This document shows, piece by piece, positions 7,673 through 16,497 of a stretch of DNA of 64,000 nt. Source of the stretch: Stenotrophomonas acidaminiphila (lineage in GTDB: Bacteria; Pseudomonadota; Gammaproteobacteria; Xanthomonadales; Xanthomonadaceae); NCBI RefSeq assembly GCF_001431595.1, contig NZ_LDJO01000022.1:48021-112020 (forward strand), written 5' to 3'. The notes under the pieces are model-generated. The model worked only from the letters and a program-made list of their open reading frames with translations, searched no databases and had not been told where the DNA came from. Within the stretch, counting starts at the first letter, position 1. Every line of letters starts with the position of its first letter. A program made the translations under genes and the position numbers.

Positions 7673-9685
7673 TCAAATGCACTTCACTTCGGTGGCAGGC
7701 GACAAAAGCTTGAAGATCTGCTCCACGTTGATCTTGATAGCGCTGTCCTTGAAGCCAGCATCGCGGAACACCACTCGCAGCGGTTGGCTCTTGGCTAGTT
7801 CCTTCACGAAGGCTTCGTCTATGCCGCCGTGTGCGTCAAAGCAGGCGGCCAGTGCGTTGTCATCGACAAAGAAAACCTCCTTGCCCTGAATGGACTTCCT
7901 AGCAATCGGCAGCGCAAGATCAACGCCCCAGTCCATCATCACCTGGAACAGTAAGTCTTCCGCCGTGCGGTCAGGCTTGATATTGTCGACAAACAAGTCG
8001 AGATTGGCTTTGTCCAGCGCATCGGGGGCGTAGTAGACGTCAGCCATGTTCGATGTATCAACTTTAAGTAGGCGGAATCCTAAGTCAAGATCCGTATTTC
8101 TCGTAGGCAAGGTGTCTGAGAATTCTTCTCGAATTTTTTGTGCCGCTCTCCGAATGCGATTTTTTCCAATCTCGGAAACTACTGAGTATCCAAGTTTTCT
8201 GGCCTCGGACTTCTCGTCACATTCCTCGGGCAATTGAACCATTATGAATCGGCGATTTGCCCCATCTTCTGCATTCAAAAGCATAAGTGCATGCGCCGCC
8301 GTGCACGAGCCAGCGAAGAAGTCGATCAATATATCGTCATTCTTGCAAATTGATTGAATTAGTCTCTTTGCTACCTGAACCGGTTTTGGTGTATCAAAAG
8401 GAATACTGAGGTCAGCAAGCAAGGCGTCGTCACTGCCGCCGTAGTAAAGCAGCGAAGGGATGTTTTCAAATAAATTATCTTTCAGCCGATATTTTCTCGT
8501 CGGCTGCGTCTTCTCGTCTGAGCCGAAAATAATCAACCCAGACTTCAGGAGTTCTTGCATTGTTGCAGGAGGGTTGCGCCATCCCCGCTCAGGAACAGGG
8601 CACTCCTTCCCTGTTACGGGATGAATTAGCGGGATGAAGTAATCTTCCGGTGCTTTTTTCTTATTCGGCCACGCCATCGAAACCGGACGGAAGACGTCGC
8701 CATTGTCATCGATTTGGTTATATGCCTTTTCGCCCCCAGTGAGATCTTGCTGGTTTACCCAGTCTTTGTATTCTTTCCTTGCTTTTTCAGTGACCCCGCC
8801 TTCCTTGCCAAGAATCTGCTTGGCTTTTGCAAGCATTTTTCCCGCGTTCTCTTTGGGACGCTGTAACTCGCAGGTCGCCTTGAAGAATTCTCGATCTTTG
8901 CAGTAAATACAAATTAGTTCATGCTGCTGCGCGACGCCGGTGGCATCACCTTTTGGATTTCTTTTATCCCACACAATAGTTCCGAGATTATTCTTCTCGC
9001 CGTATATTTCGGCCAGAAGCTTCTCCAAGTTGGGATATTCATTCTCGTCAATATGAATTACGATGAGTCCATCATCTCGCAGCAAGTTGCGCGACAACTT
9101 TAGTCTCGAATACATCATGGACAGCCAGTCCGAGTGAAAGCGCCCGCTTGTTTCGGGATTGGCTGTCAAGCGATTTCCTTTGCTATCCACTTGATTTGAG
9201 CGGAGAAAAAATTCAGAGACTTCGTCTGCAAAGTCGTCGGCGTAAACAAAATCGTTACCCGTATTGTACGGCGGGTCGATATAGACCATCTTGATTTTGC
9301 CAAGATAAGTTTCCTGAAGCAGCTTCAGCGCGTCGAGATTATCGCCCTCGATAAAGATATTTTTGGTAGTGTCGAAGTTGACGCTCTCTTCAATTTGTTC
9401 GCCTTTTGAATTTTTTGTCGTGCGTACTGGACGGAGCGTCTTTGCAATCGGTGCATTTGCCGTGAGCAGTGCCTCGCGCTTGCCTGGCCAATTAAGGTGG
9501 TAGCGCTCCTGCGGACCCTCAACAATCGAATCGGCTAGCTCTTGGCGAAGCTGGTCAAAATCCACCGCCAGCTTCACGTTGCCGTCTTCACCCTTGGCTT
9601 CCGTCACGCAACCCGGAAACAGATCGCGGATACGGGCAATGTTGTCTTGGGTGAGATTGGGCGAGTGCATTTTCAGTTTGTCCAT
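7673..9685 (-). CDS. mod: Type III DNA-methyltransferase Mod subunit (N6-adenine)
   Basis: A 670-residue beta-class adenine methylase. DPPYNTG at residues 137-143 is the catalytic motif IV and the AdoMet motif I ([12 protein letters not shown]) follows much later, the order expected of type III Mod. The central region between them is the target-recognition domain and has lower GC than its neighbours, a common sign of domain exchange. Mod gives both modification and sequence recognition for Res. The gene lies 38 bp after the DUF4391 gene and 10 bp before Res. The Cys in motif I in place of the second Gly is, as far as I recall, common in this family. Confidence 0.9.
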   Translation of the reverse strand: MDKLKMHSPNLTQDNIARIRDLFPGCVTEAKGEDGNVKLAVDFDQLRQELADSIVEGPQERYHLNWPGKREALLTANAPIAKTLRPVRTTKNSKGEQIEESVNFDTTKNIFIEGDNLDALKLLQETYLGKIKMVYIDPPYNTGNDFVYADDFADEVSEFFLRSNQVDSKGNRLTANPETSGRFHSDWLSMMYSRLKLSRNLLRDDGLIVIHIDENEYPNLEKLLAEIYGEKNNLGTIVWDKRNPKGDATGVAQQHELICIYCKDREFFKATCELQRPKENAGKMLAKAKQILGKEGGVTEKARKEYKDWVNQQDLTGGEKAYNQIDDNGDVFRPVSMAWPNKKKAPEDYFIPLIHPVTGKECPVPERGWRNPPATMQELLKSGLIIFGSDEKTQPTRKYRLKDNLFENIPSLLYYGGSDDALLADLSIPFDTPKPVQVAKRLIQSICKNDDILIDFFAGSCTAAHALMLLNAEDGANRRFIMVQLPEECDEKSEARKLGYSVVSEIGKNRIRRAAQKIREEFSDTLPTRNTDLDLGFRLLKVDTSNMADVYYAPDALDKANLDLFVDNIKPDRTAEDLLFQVMMDWGVDLALPIARKSIQGKEVFFVDDNALAACFDAHGGIDEAFVKELAKSQPLRVVFRDAGFKDSAIKINVEQIFKLLSPATEVKCI

Positions 9686-9723
9686 GTTCGATCCTCTAGT
9701 CGCTGCGCTTCCGATATCGGGGT

Positions 9724-10422
9724 TCAGCGGCTCAATTGTTCAAGTTCAGTTTTCAGTTGCCGCAAGGTCGCGTTGATCTCGACCTTACGGTTAAATTGCT
9801 TTTCCTTAGCCAGTCTCGCCTGGGTTTTCTCGACTTCGCGGCGCTTGCTTGCCGCCTGCTCGATACGCGCAATCCAGTCCGGCAAGGCTTCCTGCGGACG
9901 TGCTGGCAGCGGCATTAAGCCTTGCAGCAGACCGGAGTACAGGTGGGCCATGTCGAGGGCCAGCGGCATAGCCGTGCGGGCAGTTGCCGCTGGCATCCAG
10001 TTGCTGGTGAAGTAGCTGGACAGCACCCAGCGACTGGCGTCGGCTTCGCTCGGGCGCTTGTAAGCCGCAACTACTCGCGTTTTCGCCTGATCGCCCTGGC
10101 CTTGGTTCAGTTCAAACAGGATAGGGAACTGCACTGCGCCATCAATGCAGCGGAGCACGTCTTCGTGCAGCTCGGTGGACTTGAGCTGGATGCTGAAGAC
10201 CTGGATTTCCGGCACACCGGGCCGCGCAGGCAGGTTGATCGTCTCAGGGGCGAGCTTGTACTGCCAGACGATCTGCTCGACCTGCTCGACGAACAGTTCC
10301 TTCAGCCGGGTGTTGGCCCCGCTGTGCTCATAGATTTTGTTCTTGGGCAGAACGCGCCCGAAAGCAGCTTGCTTGGGGTAGGCGATCAGCGCCGGTTTTT
10401 GTGCGGTCGCTCCTTGACTCAT
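9724..10422 (-). CDS. DUF4391 domain protein
   Basis: A 232-residue protein matching the DUF4391 pattern (LPKNKIYEHSGANTRLKELFV near the N-terminus, and VQFPILFEL in the middle). The C-terminus, after about residue 175, is a charged coiled-coil-like helix (KRREVEKTQARLAKEKQF). The domain has no established function; it recurs between an SNF2-like helicase and a type III methylase in defence loci. Its start overlaps the helicase stop by 4 bp, so the two are translationally coupled. It may be a subunit linking helicase and methylase, which is inference. Confidence 0.75.
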   Translation of the reverse strand: MSQGATAQKPALIAYPKQAAFGRVLPKNKIYEHSGANTRLKELFVEQVEQIVWQYKLAPETINLPARPGVPEIQVFSIQLKSTELHEDVLRCIDGAVQFPILFELNQGQGDQAKTRVVAAYKRPSEADASRWVLSSYFTSNWMPAATARTAMPLALDMAHLYSGLLQGLMPLPARPQEALPDWIARIEQAASKRREVEKTQARLAKEKQFNRKVEINATLRQLKTELEQLSR

Positions 10423-13400
10423 CCAGCCTCCTGAATCACGAGAAAGCTAATGAGTTCAAAGTCGTCCAGGCCGGAAATGGTGTCTGTCAGTGCCGTGGTC
10501 TTGCCACCGCTGAACAGGCTGTCCAAATCCTTTTCTTCCTTTACCTCGATCATCGAACGGATGGACTTGCCCAACAGATCGGAGTAGGGCTGCATCCGGC
10601 GGCCATCTGCCGTTTCCTGATTGAAGCGCTGGCACACGTCGACGATGGGTTTGTCCTGGCCTTTGCAGCAGGTGCGCACCAGATCCAGTAGGCGCTTCAC
10701 CTCGGTGTGGTCATGAATGACCTCTCCCTCGCGGTTGATGTAGACGAGGTAGTACGGATGCAGGCGGTTGTGCTGGTTGAGGTTGATCCCGGCATTGCGA
10801 TTGCGCAGCGTGAAGATCGCGCCCGGCCGTAGGCCCATCTCGGGTCTGGCGGGAACCACTGCGTGCATCCCGTTAGGCACATTGCTCAGTTCGCCGTGGG
10901 CTTTGACGTAGTTGAGCAAATCCATGCGGAAGTCGTTGAGGCCCAAGTCAGTGATAGAGACGCCGGTCTTCAAATCCTCCAGCTCGATGACTTCCTCCTG
11001 CAGGCGACGCAGTTGCTCTTTGCGGTACGACACGTCGTTGGCCTGCGCAGACAGCACGTTGTCGTCACCTGTGGCGGTCACGTCAGCGATCATCATTCGG
11101 CTCTCAACGCGCTCCTTGAGGTTGATGTACTCGTCGAGCGAAATGTCGGGCCAGTAATTGACTAGCTGGATGCTGCTGTTGGGCGAGCCAATGCGATCTA
11201 CCCGGCCAAAGCGCTGGATGATGCGTACTGGGTTCCAGTGGATGTCGTAGTTGATCAGGTAGTCGCAGTCCTGCAGGTTCTGGCCTTCGGAGATGCAATC
11301 GGTGCCGATCAGCAGATCCACCTCGTGCGGCTCGTCCGGCAGTACCACCGCCTTCTCTTTAGAGCGAGGGGAGAACAGGGTGAGCAGCTCCTGGAAGTCA
11401 TAGCTGCGCTTCTGAGTTTTGCTCTTGATGGTGGACTGCGGCGCTCCCTTGCCGGTGACCTTGGCGGTGTGAATGGCGAGCGTGGCCAGCAGCTCCGGCG
11501 CAAGGTTGGCGTACAGGTAATCAGCGGTGTCGGCAAAGGCTGTGAAAATCAGCACCTTCCTGTTGCCGGGGTTGATTGGGTTTGCAATCTTGCCGAGCAG
11601 TTGCGCTTTGAGGTGCTGTAACTTGGCGTCGTCCTGCGGCGTGATCTTGTTCATCGAAGCCAGCAAGGCATCGATGACCTGTAAGTCCACCTTCAGTTCG
11701 TGCTCCCAGGACGGCAAGTCCATGTCGGCGAGGCTGATCTTGATCTTGCTGCCGATCTCGCCGCCCTCGTCGCTGGGCATGGGCAGCTCATCGTCCTCTG
11801 CATCCAGCCCTTCCAGCACTTCCGTGAGGTCGCCCACCGTGACCGCGCCGCCGGATTGATTGAACGCGGCGATCTTGGCGAGGGTGGCTTCGTTGTTGGC
11901 TCGCAGTGATTGCAGCGTTAGCCGGAACGACTGCACCGAACTTTCAAGCCGTTTGAGCAGGTTGACCGTCATCAGGGCCTGCAGGCTCTTTTCGCGGTCG
12001 GCTTGGCGCAGCGTGCCCTTGCCGCCTACCTTGGTGTCGTAGATCTCCTCGTACTTCTTCAGACGGCTGGGCAGGATGTAGCTGATGGGCGCATATACGG
12101 CCAGCTTGAGCAGTGAGAGTTGCTCGAAAATTTCGTTGAAGCCCAACACGTCCGACCGCTCGGTCAACGGGCAGTGAAACGACAGCGGTTTGCGGCGCTC
12201 CGGAAATTGACCGATGTCCTTGGTGTCGTAAAAGGTCTGGATGTGCTTACGCGAGCGTGCGATGGTGACGCTGTCGAGCAGCTCGAAGAAGTCGAAGTCC
12301 AGTGAGTCGAGGATCGCACGCGCGGTACGTTCTTCCGGGGGGAGCTTCGACCACGCATTGAAGGCTGCTTGTGCGCCTCGGAAAATCTCCTCAACGCTTC
12401 TGTCCGTGCGCAGTTTTTTTGTGAGGTTTTCGGAGTCGCCTTCGTAGGCCAGCGCCAGTTGGTTGCGCAAGTCAGTAAAGCGGTTGTTGACTGGCGTGGC
12501 CGACAACATCAGCACCTTGGTCTTGACCCCTTCCTGAATCACCTTGCGCATTAGCTTCTGGTAGCGCGTTTCCTTGTCTTTGTAGGCGTCGTTGTTGCGG
12601 AAGTTGTGCGACTCGTCGATGACGACGAGGTCGTAGTTGCCCCAGTTGATGCGGTTCAGCGGGGTACCAAAGGACTCGCCGCTGGTGCGGGACAGATCCG
12701 TGTGGCAGAGGACGTCGTAGTTGAACCGGTCGCGGGCGAAGATGTTGGTCTTGAGGTTGCGGTTGTAGTTCAGCCAGTTGTCCGCCAGCTTCTTGGGGCA
12801 GAGCACCAGCACTGACCGGTTTCGCAGCTCGTAATACTTGATGACGGCCAGCGCGGTGAAGGTCTTGCCCAAGCCGACGCTGTCGGCAAGGATGCAGCCG
12901 CTGTAGGTTTCCAGCTTGTTGATGATCCCTGTGGCAGCATCCTTCTGGTAGTTGAAGAGCTTGTTCCAGATCAGCGTGTCCTGGTAGCCGGTGCGGTCGT
13001 TGGGCAGGACGTCTTCGTCGATGTCGTCTAGGAACTCGTTGAAGATGTTGTAGAGCATCAGGAAGTAGATGCTCTCGGGTGAGTTCTCTTGGTAGACCGA
13101 GGCGATGTGCTCGCAAATCTGCGCTGTCACGTCCTCCAGCTTTTCGGGGTCGTTCCAGATCTGATCGAATAGGCTCAGGTACGTGGCGGCAAATGGTGCC
13201 TCGTCCATCTTGTTGACGAGGTTGGATACCGCATTGCCTTGCTGGTAACCGAGATCGACAGCCGTGAACCCGTGCAGGGGCATATATGCCGTGTCGGTGC
13301 CGCCAGCCTGCACGCAGGCGAACTGCTGCATCGGCGCTTTGGTGCGGTTGCTCTTGAATTTAGCCTTGCGCCGTATCCACTCGGCGCACTCCTTGGCCAC

Positions 13401-13709
13401 CGCCCTCTGGGTGAGCTTATTGCGCAGCTGGATTTCAAACTCGCTGCCGTAGAGGCTGCGCTCACGGTCGAGCTTGGGGATGTGGAATTCCTTCCGCTCT
13501 TTGCGAATCTTGTCGGTGACCTCGTTGGCAACAAAAGTAGGCGAGGTGAAGATGAAGTCCAGCTCGTCAATCTTTTCCAGCTCGGCTTTCAGCGCCTCGA
13601 AGGCGTACATGGAAAAGCACGAGGCCGCAACCTTCAGGCGCGCACCTGGCCGGAGGGTCTGCTTGAGATCGTCGCCAAGCAACCTGCTGATGTTGTCGAT
13701 CAGTTCCAT
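10419..13709 (-). CDS. SNF2-family helicase with N-terminal PLD-like region
   Basis: 1096 residues from the ATG at 13709, which is coupled to the end of the HTH gene. Residues 1-130 resemble the phospholipase-D-like N-terminal region often fused to this class of helicases, but I see no clear HxKx4D motif. The helicase core has ADSVGLGKT (Walker A, about 275-283), DESHNF (motif II, 365-370), LSATP (motif III) and a QRFGRVDRIG motif VI. Such SNF2/Rad54-like translocases occur in several phage-defence operons. Here it is encoded upstream of DUF4391, Mod and Res, so it probably works with the type III-like enzyme. Confidence 0.85.
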   Translation of the reverse strand: MELIDNISRLLGDDLKQTLRPGARLKVAASCFSMYAFEALKAELEKIDELDFIFTSPTFVANEVTDKIRKERKEFHIPKLDRERSLYGSEFEIQLRNKLTQRAVAKECAEWIRRKAKFKSNRTKAPMQQFACVQAGGTDTAYMPLHGFTAVDLGYQQGNAVSNLVNKMDEAPFAATYLSLFDQIWNDPEKLEDVTAQICEHIASVYQENSPESIYFLMLYNIFNEFLDDIDEDVLPNDRTGYQDTLIWNKLFNYQKDAATGIINKLETYSGCILADSVGLGKTFTALAVIKYYELRNRSVLVLCPKKLADNWLNYNRNLKTNIFARDRFNYDVLCHTDLSRTSGESFGTPLNRINWGNYDLVVIDESHNFRNNDAYKDKETRYQKLMRKVIQEGVKTKVLMLSATPVNNRFTDLRNQLALAYEGDSENLTKKLRTDRSVEEIFRGAQAAFNAWSKLPPEERTARAILDSLDFDFFELLDSVTIARSRKHIQTFYDTKDIGQFPERRKPLSFHCPLTERSDVLGFNEIFEQLSLLKLAVYAPISYILPSRLKKYEEIYDTKVGGKGTLRQADREKSLQALMTVNLLKRLESSVQSFRLTLQSLRANNEATLAKIAAFNQSGGAVTVGDLTEVLEGLDAEDDELPMPSDEGGEIGSKIKISLADMDLPSWEHELKVDLQVIDALLASMNKITPQDDAKLQHLKAQLLGKIANPINPGNRKVLIFTAFADTADYLYANLAPELLATLAIHTAKVTGKGAPQSTIKSKTQKRSYDFQELLTLFSPRSKEKAVVLPDEPHEVDLLIGTDCISEGQNLQDCDYLINYDIHWNPVRIIQRFGRVDRIGSPNSSIQLVNYWPDISLDEYINLKERVESRMMIADVTATGDDNVLSAQANDVSYRKEQLRRLQEEVIELEDLKTGVSITDLGLNDFRMDLLNYVKAHGELSNVPNGMHAVVPARPEMGLRPGAIFTLRNRNAGINLNQHNRLHPYYLVYINREGEVIHDHTEVKRLLDLVRTCCKGQDKPIVDVCQRFNQETADGRRMQPYSDLLGKSIRSMIEVKEEKDLDSLFSGGKTTALTDTISGLDDFELISFLVIQEAG

Positions 13710-13912
13710 CAGTCGCTTGCCCCCGAATCTTTGTTGGTCAGCTTGGCGGCAATCCACTCATCCAGGTCGCTGCGGCGGAAGCGCCACGTTCCGCCGAGCT
13801 TGAATGCGGGAAGCTTGCCTTCGGCCGCGAGGCGGTAGACGGTGCGCTTGCCAGCCTTCAAGTAGGCGGCCACCTCGTCTAGGGTCAGGATTTCACCTTC
13901 CGGGTCTGCCAT
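13709..13912 (-). CDS. Excisionase/MerR-like helix-turn-helix protein, first gene of the restriction operon
   Basis: 67 residues from MADPEGE. It is one excisionase-type winged HTH: LTLDEVAAYLKAGKRTVYRL followed by GKLPAFKLGGTWRFRRSDLDEWI. Such small DNA-binding proteins act as excisionases or local regulators. Its stop touches the helicase start, so it is part of the operon and may regulate it; a direct repeat 30 bp upstream (13943-13959) could be its site. The operon includes no recombinase, which makes regulation more likely than excision. Confidence 0.75.
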   Translation of the reverse strand: MADPEGEILTLDEVAAYLKAGKRTVYRLAAEGKLPAFKLGGTWRFRRSDLDEWIAAKLTNKDSGASD

Positions 13913-13942
13913 CGTCTCGCCTTTGCCGATGATGAATAGGGA

Positions 13943-13959
13943 TTGCCAAGAGTTGCCAA
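13943..13959 (-). promoter_or_regulatory. Direct repeat TTGCCAA x2, 10-bp period, upstream of the restriction operon
   Basis: Two copies of TTGCCAA spaced exactly one helical turn apart (13943-13949 and 13953-13959) lie 30 bp upstream of the HTH start codon. Read on the minus strand they give TTGGCAA twice, one of which could serve as a -35. They are a candidate operator for the neighbouring HTH protein. Confidence 0.35.
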
Positions 13960-14064
13960 TTCTCCCATATGACGGCGAACTAGGCCAGAGGCTAGGCGAA
14001 GAAAAGAACGGCCAAATCGTCGAATCCACGCCCTCAAGGCCAATGCGTTGCTATCTGGCTCGGA

Positions 14065-14100
14065 TTGCGGACGCGGGTTCGGTTCCGTGCTCCGCCACCA
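14065..14100 (+). other. Fragment resembling the 3' end of tmRNA/tRNA, possible degenerate attachment site
   Basis: The stretch GCGGACGCGGGTTCG (14067-14081) matches the usual tmRNA 3' region (CGGACGCGGGTTC), and the fragment ends in ACCA followed 7 bp later by a strong terminator, as real tRNA/tmRNA genes do. However, the T-stem does not pair and there is no matching 5' acceptor strand upstream, so this is not a complete RNA gene. Inference: a decayed 3' end left by an island that used ssrA or a tRNA as its attachment site. Confidence 0.35.
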
Positions 14101-14107
14101 CTTACCC

Positions 14108-14138
14108 AAAAACCAACCATTCTCGGTTGGTTTTTTTT
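14108..14138. terminator. Bidirectional Rho-independent terminator
   Basis: The stem AAAAACCAACC (14108-14118) pairs with GGTTGGTTTTT (14125-14135) around the loop ATTCTC and is followed by further Ts. It has A and T tracts on opposite sides, so it can act on both strands; on the plus strand it follows the tmRNA-like fragment. Confidence 0.8.
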
Positions 14139-14150
14139 CGCCCGTTCCCA

Positions 14151-14298
14151 CCAGTGTTGGCGCGGGTTCGGGCCTTGCTGCGACGGACGCCGCCGCCCCG
14201 GACAGCCCCGTGTCGGGCGGTTTTTCGTTCTCAGTTCCCGCCCATTCTCTGTTTCTGCGGAGGAGGACTCCGCACCTGAACCAACACTGGCGCGGGTT
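14151..14298. repeat. Paired 18-bp motifs with an inverted core, in the non-coding boundary region
   Basis: CCAGTGTTGG-CGCGGGTT (14151-14168) and CCAACACTGG-CGCGGGTT (14281-14298) share the same right half, while their 10-bp left halves are reverse complements of each other. They lie 112 bp apart in the gene-free stretch 13913-14358. Otherwise that stretch holds only the tmRNA-like fragment and two terminators. The pair could be a recombination relic or chance. Confidence 0.35.
14193..14225 (+). terminator. Rho-independent terminator, plus strand
   Basis: A GC-rich stem CCGCCC..GACA / TGTCGGGCGG with a small bulge, followed by TTTTT (14221-14225). It is the second terminator in a row on the plus strand after the tmRNA-like fragment, and shields the end of the QueC-like operon. 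Confidence 0.7.
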
Positions 14299-14358
14299 TC
14301 CGGCTGCTTGTTCGTCACGGAAGCTGCCTTCACGCAGGCGACCCGCCCCTGGAACAGG

Positions 14359-16497
14359 CTACCCGTTCACGATGGGCCGAACATCCCAGGTGATCGGCGA
14401 CTCGGGTCGGTAGCCCACCACGTCGCCACGCTTGATGCTGTTGTCTAGGTGTTCTGCCAGCGCCTTGTCGTACTTCGCAATCTGCTTGATGGCACGGTCG
14501 ACGGCGTTGCGGAAGGCGTCCCGGACGTTCTTCCGCTTGTCCCCAGCCTTGCGTTGCCGCCCTCCGAGGCCTTTGCCACCTTCCATCGCTTTGGTCAGGA
14601 AAGCCATTTCCTCCTCGATCTCCTCGATGCGGGCGTGGTCACCGGCATCGCGAGCCTCCTCAATCTCGCCCAGCAGCTCGCGGGCTCGCTGCTGCCACTC
14701 GCGTAGGGCTTGCCTGTCTGCGACGTCTCCCGCATCGCCCAGAGGAACGCCTTGGGTTACTTGGAAGCCCTCCTCAATATCTTCCGGGGCCACCCCGGTG
14801 TTGGCAGGCAGATCAATGGCGTTGGCCGCGCTTCCAACAGCAATCTCATAGACCGATGTCTCCCGATCCGGGAACGCCAGCAACAGGTTGATGTACTCGG
14901 CCCCCTTGTCGACGCCCTGGATCAGGATGGTGTGTCGTCCCCGACCTTGAAAACGTGCCTCCCAGACACCACCGCGCTTTCGGAAGATGTTGTCTGGCAG
15001 CTTCTCGGCCGAGACCACGGCGGGCATCGAGACCACCGAACCGGACTCATAGGCCGTCCGAAGCAGGCAGTCGCCTGGGAGCGTGCGTTCACGAATCTCC
15101 TTGCTGTAGCGACTGAGCAGATCATCCAATGCCCCCATCACCTCGTTGGCATGCCGCTTGTAGAGATCGAACACCCGCTGTGCAGCCTGCCCAGCTTTGT
15201 CGTAGTTCAGATACTTGAAGACCCGGCCCACGTCGGGGTAGCTGGTGACGAACTGCGCCACGTCCGTGAGGCCTTTCACCTGATTGGCTCGCTCTAGATA
15301 GGCTGCCGCCATGATCTTGTCCACGTTCTTCTTCTGATCTTGGGCATCGCGGCTCTGGGTGAACACGTCGAACTTGTAGTGTTCGGCCGGATCGTGCTGG
15401 TCAGACTTGGCAGCGAGAACAGCAAATCGGCGGTCGATGCATTGCGAGCAGCCTCCGCAGTGGGTGTGCTGGTTCGTCATCTCCCAGGTGTGGGTGCAGG
15501 TCATCGAATGCTTGATCAGGTCGTGGCAACCAGCGTCCGTAATGACCTTGACGACGTCCGCCTTCGTTTTCCAGATGTAGAGGTTCTCGACTGCGAAGGG
15601 CTCACCTGCCACCAATGAAAGCAGGTCTTGGAAGCCTTTCATCACTCTAGGGTGCGTTGTCCTTGTGGCACGGCCGCCGACCACCTGAGCGCACACCGGA
15701 AGATTCAGGCTGATCACGCCGTTCTCGTAGAAGCGGACACTCTTGAGGTTGAGCATCCGGGCAATCGTCGCGCCGATGGAGACGTACAGGAACGACCGGC
15801 TGCGCTGGGTGTACTCGTGGTTCAGTTCTTTGGTCTTGTGGACGCGAACGGTAATGCGGTGCGGCACGTTGTCGCCTGCTTTCGCGGCCAGCATCTCTTC
15901 GAGTACGCGGTGTCGCTTGTTGAGCTTGGAGGTCGACTTGTGGGTGACCAAGAGCACGCGCCGCTTCTGGTTCACAACCTCATCGATGGCACCGGCAAGA
16001 GAGTCCAGTCCGCCGGAGAACATCACCACCTGCTCCGGCATCCCGTACATCTGCTGGGTGTCATTGAACTCGAGGTACTCCTGGAACTGGTGATCCTGGT
16101 CGAGTTTGACGAAGTCGAACTGGTACTGGTCGTCGGACAGGAACCCGAGCGTCGAGCACAGCGGTTCCTGCACCTCCGCACTGTTCCAAAAATCGGGATT
16201 GCGCACCGGAACCACGAAGTGCAGGTCGCGCCGCCAGCCATCACCAAAGGAATCGACATCGTCCGCACCGCGTCTGACCACCTGATCAGCGCTGTAGACG
16301 TAGGTGGCGATCTCCAGCAGGTCGTGAAACAGCGGCGGAACGCCACGAAACATTTTGGTGTGGACGTCTTCGATGCGCAGGGTGATGTTGCCGTGCCCGG
16401 CCTTGCCGGAGAGCCGCAGCCGCAGATCGCGCGAGGGATCTTCGCTGATGCCTTTTGCGGACGCGTTGCCGCACAGAACGTATCGCTTACCTTGCAT
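14359..16497 (-). CDS. QueC-like PP-loop enzyme with extra C-terminal domain (defence-type)
   Basis: 712 residues, about three times the size of housekeeping QueC (about 230). The PP-loop SGGLDS is at 161-166 (ATP binding), and the QueC-type zinc site is complete: Cys334, Cys347, Cys350, Cys353 in HCGGCSQCIDRR. Residues 1-150 form an N-terminal extension. After about 480 comes a separate domain: GAEYINLLLAFP, then a charged coiled coil (about 590-640) and a basic helical end (NVRDAFRNAVDRAIKQI, then GYRPESPITW). QueC relatives occur as QatC in QatABCD and Cap9 in type IV CBASS. No queuosine gene is nearby, so tRNA modification is unlikely. It overlaps the 262-residue gene by 11 bp and is last in the operon. 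Confidence 0.8.
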   Translation of the reverse strand: MQGKRYVLCGNASAKGISEDPSRDLRLRLSGKAGHGNITLRIEDVHTKMFRGVPPLFHDLLEIATYVYSADQVVRRGADDVDSFGDGWRRDLHFVVPVRNPDFWNSAEVQEPLCSTLGFLSDDQYQFDFVKLDQDHQFQEYLEFNDTQQMYGMPEQVVMFSGGLDSLAGAIDEVVNQKRRVLLVTHKSTSKLNKRHRVLEEMLAAKAGDNVPHRITVRVHKTKELNHEYTQRSRSFLYVSIGATIARMLNLKSVRFYENGVISLNLPVCAQVVGGRATRTTHPRVMKGFQDLLSLVAGEPFAVENLYIWKTKADVVKVITDAGCHDLIKHSMTCTHTWEMTNQHTHCGGCSQCIDRRFAVLAAKSDQHDPAEHYKFDVFTQSRDAQDQKKNVDKIMAAAYLERANQVKGLTDVAQFVTSYPDVGRVFKYLNYDKAGQAAQRVFDLYKRHANEVMGALDDLLSRYSKEIRERTLPGDCLLRTAYESGSVVSMPAVVSAEKLPDNIFRKRGGVWEARFQGRGRHTILIQGVDKGAEYINLLLAFPDRETSVYEIAVGSAANAIDLPANTGVAPEDIEEGFQVTQGVPLGDAGDVADRQALREWQQRARELLGEIEEARDAGDHARIEEIEEEMAFLTKAMEGGKGLGGRQRKAGDKRKNVRDAFRNAVDRAIKQIAKYDKALAEHLDNSIKRGDVVGYRPESPITWDVRPIVNG

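Noticed and set aside
8341..8420. Motif I of Mod (FAGSC) as an inactivating change
   Set aside because: A Cys at this position is, as far as I recall, common among active type III Mod proteins.
4555..13912. DISARM or BREX system
   Set aside because: The SNF2 helicase and methylase could suggest DISARM, but DrmA/DrmB-type (DUF1998) proteins, PglZ and BrxC are absent, while a canonical type III Mod/Res pair is present.
14025..14100. A complete tRNA gene ending at ACCA
   Set aside because: No 5' acceptor strand matching CTCCGCC, no anticodon arm, and the T-stem does not pair. Kept only as a 3'-end-like fragment.
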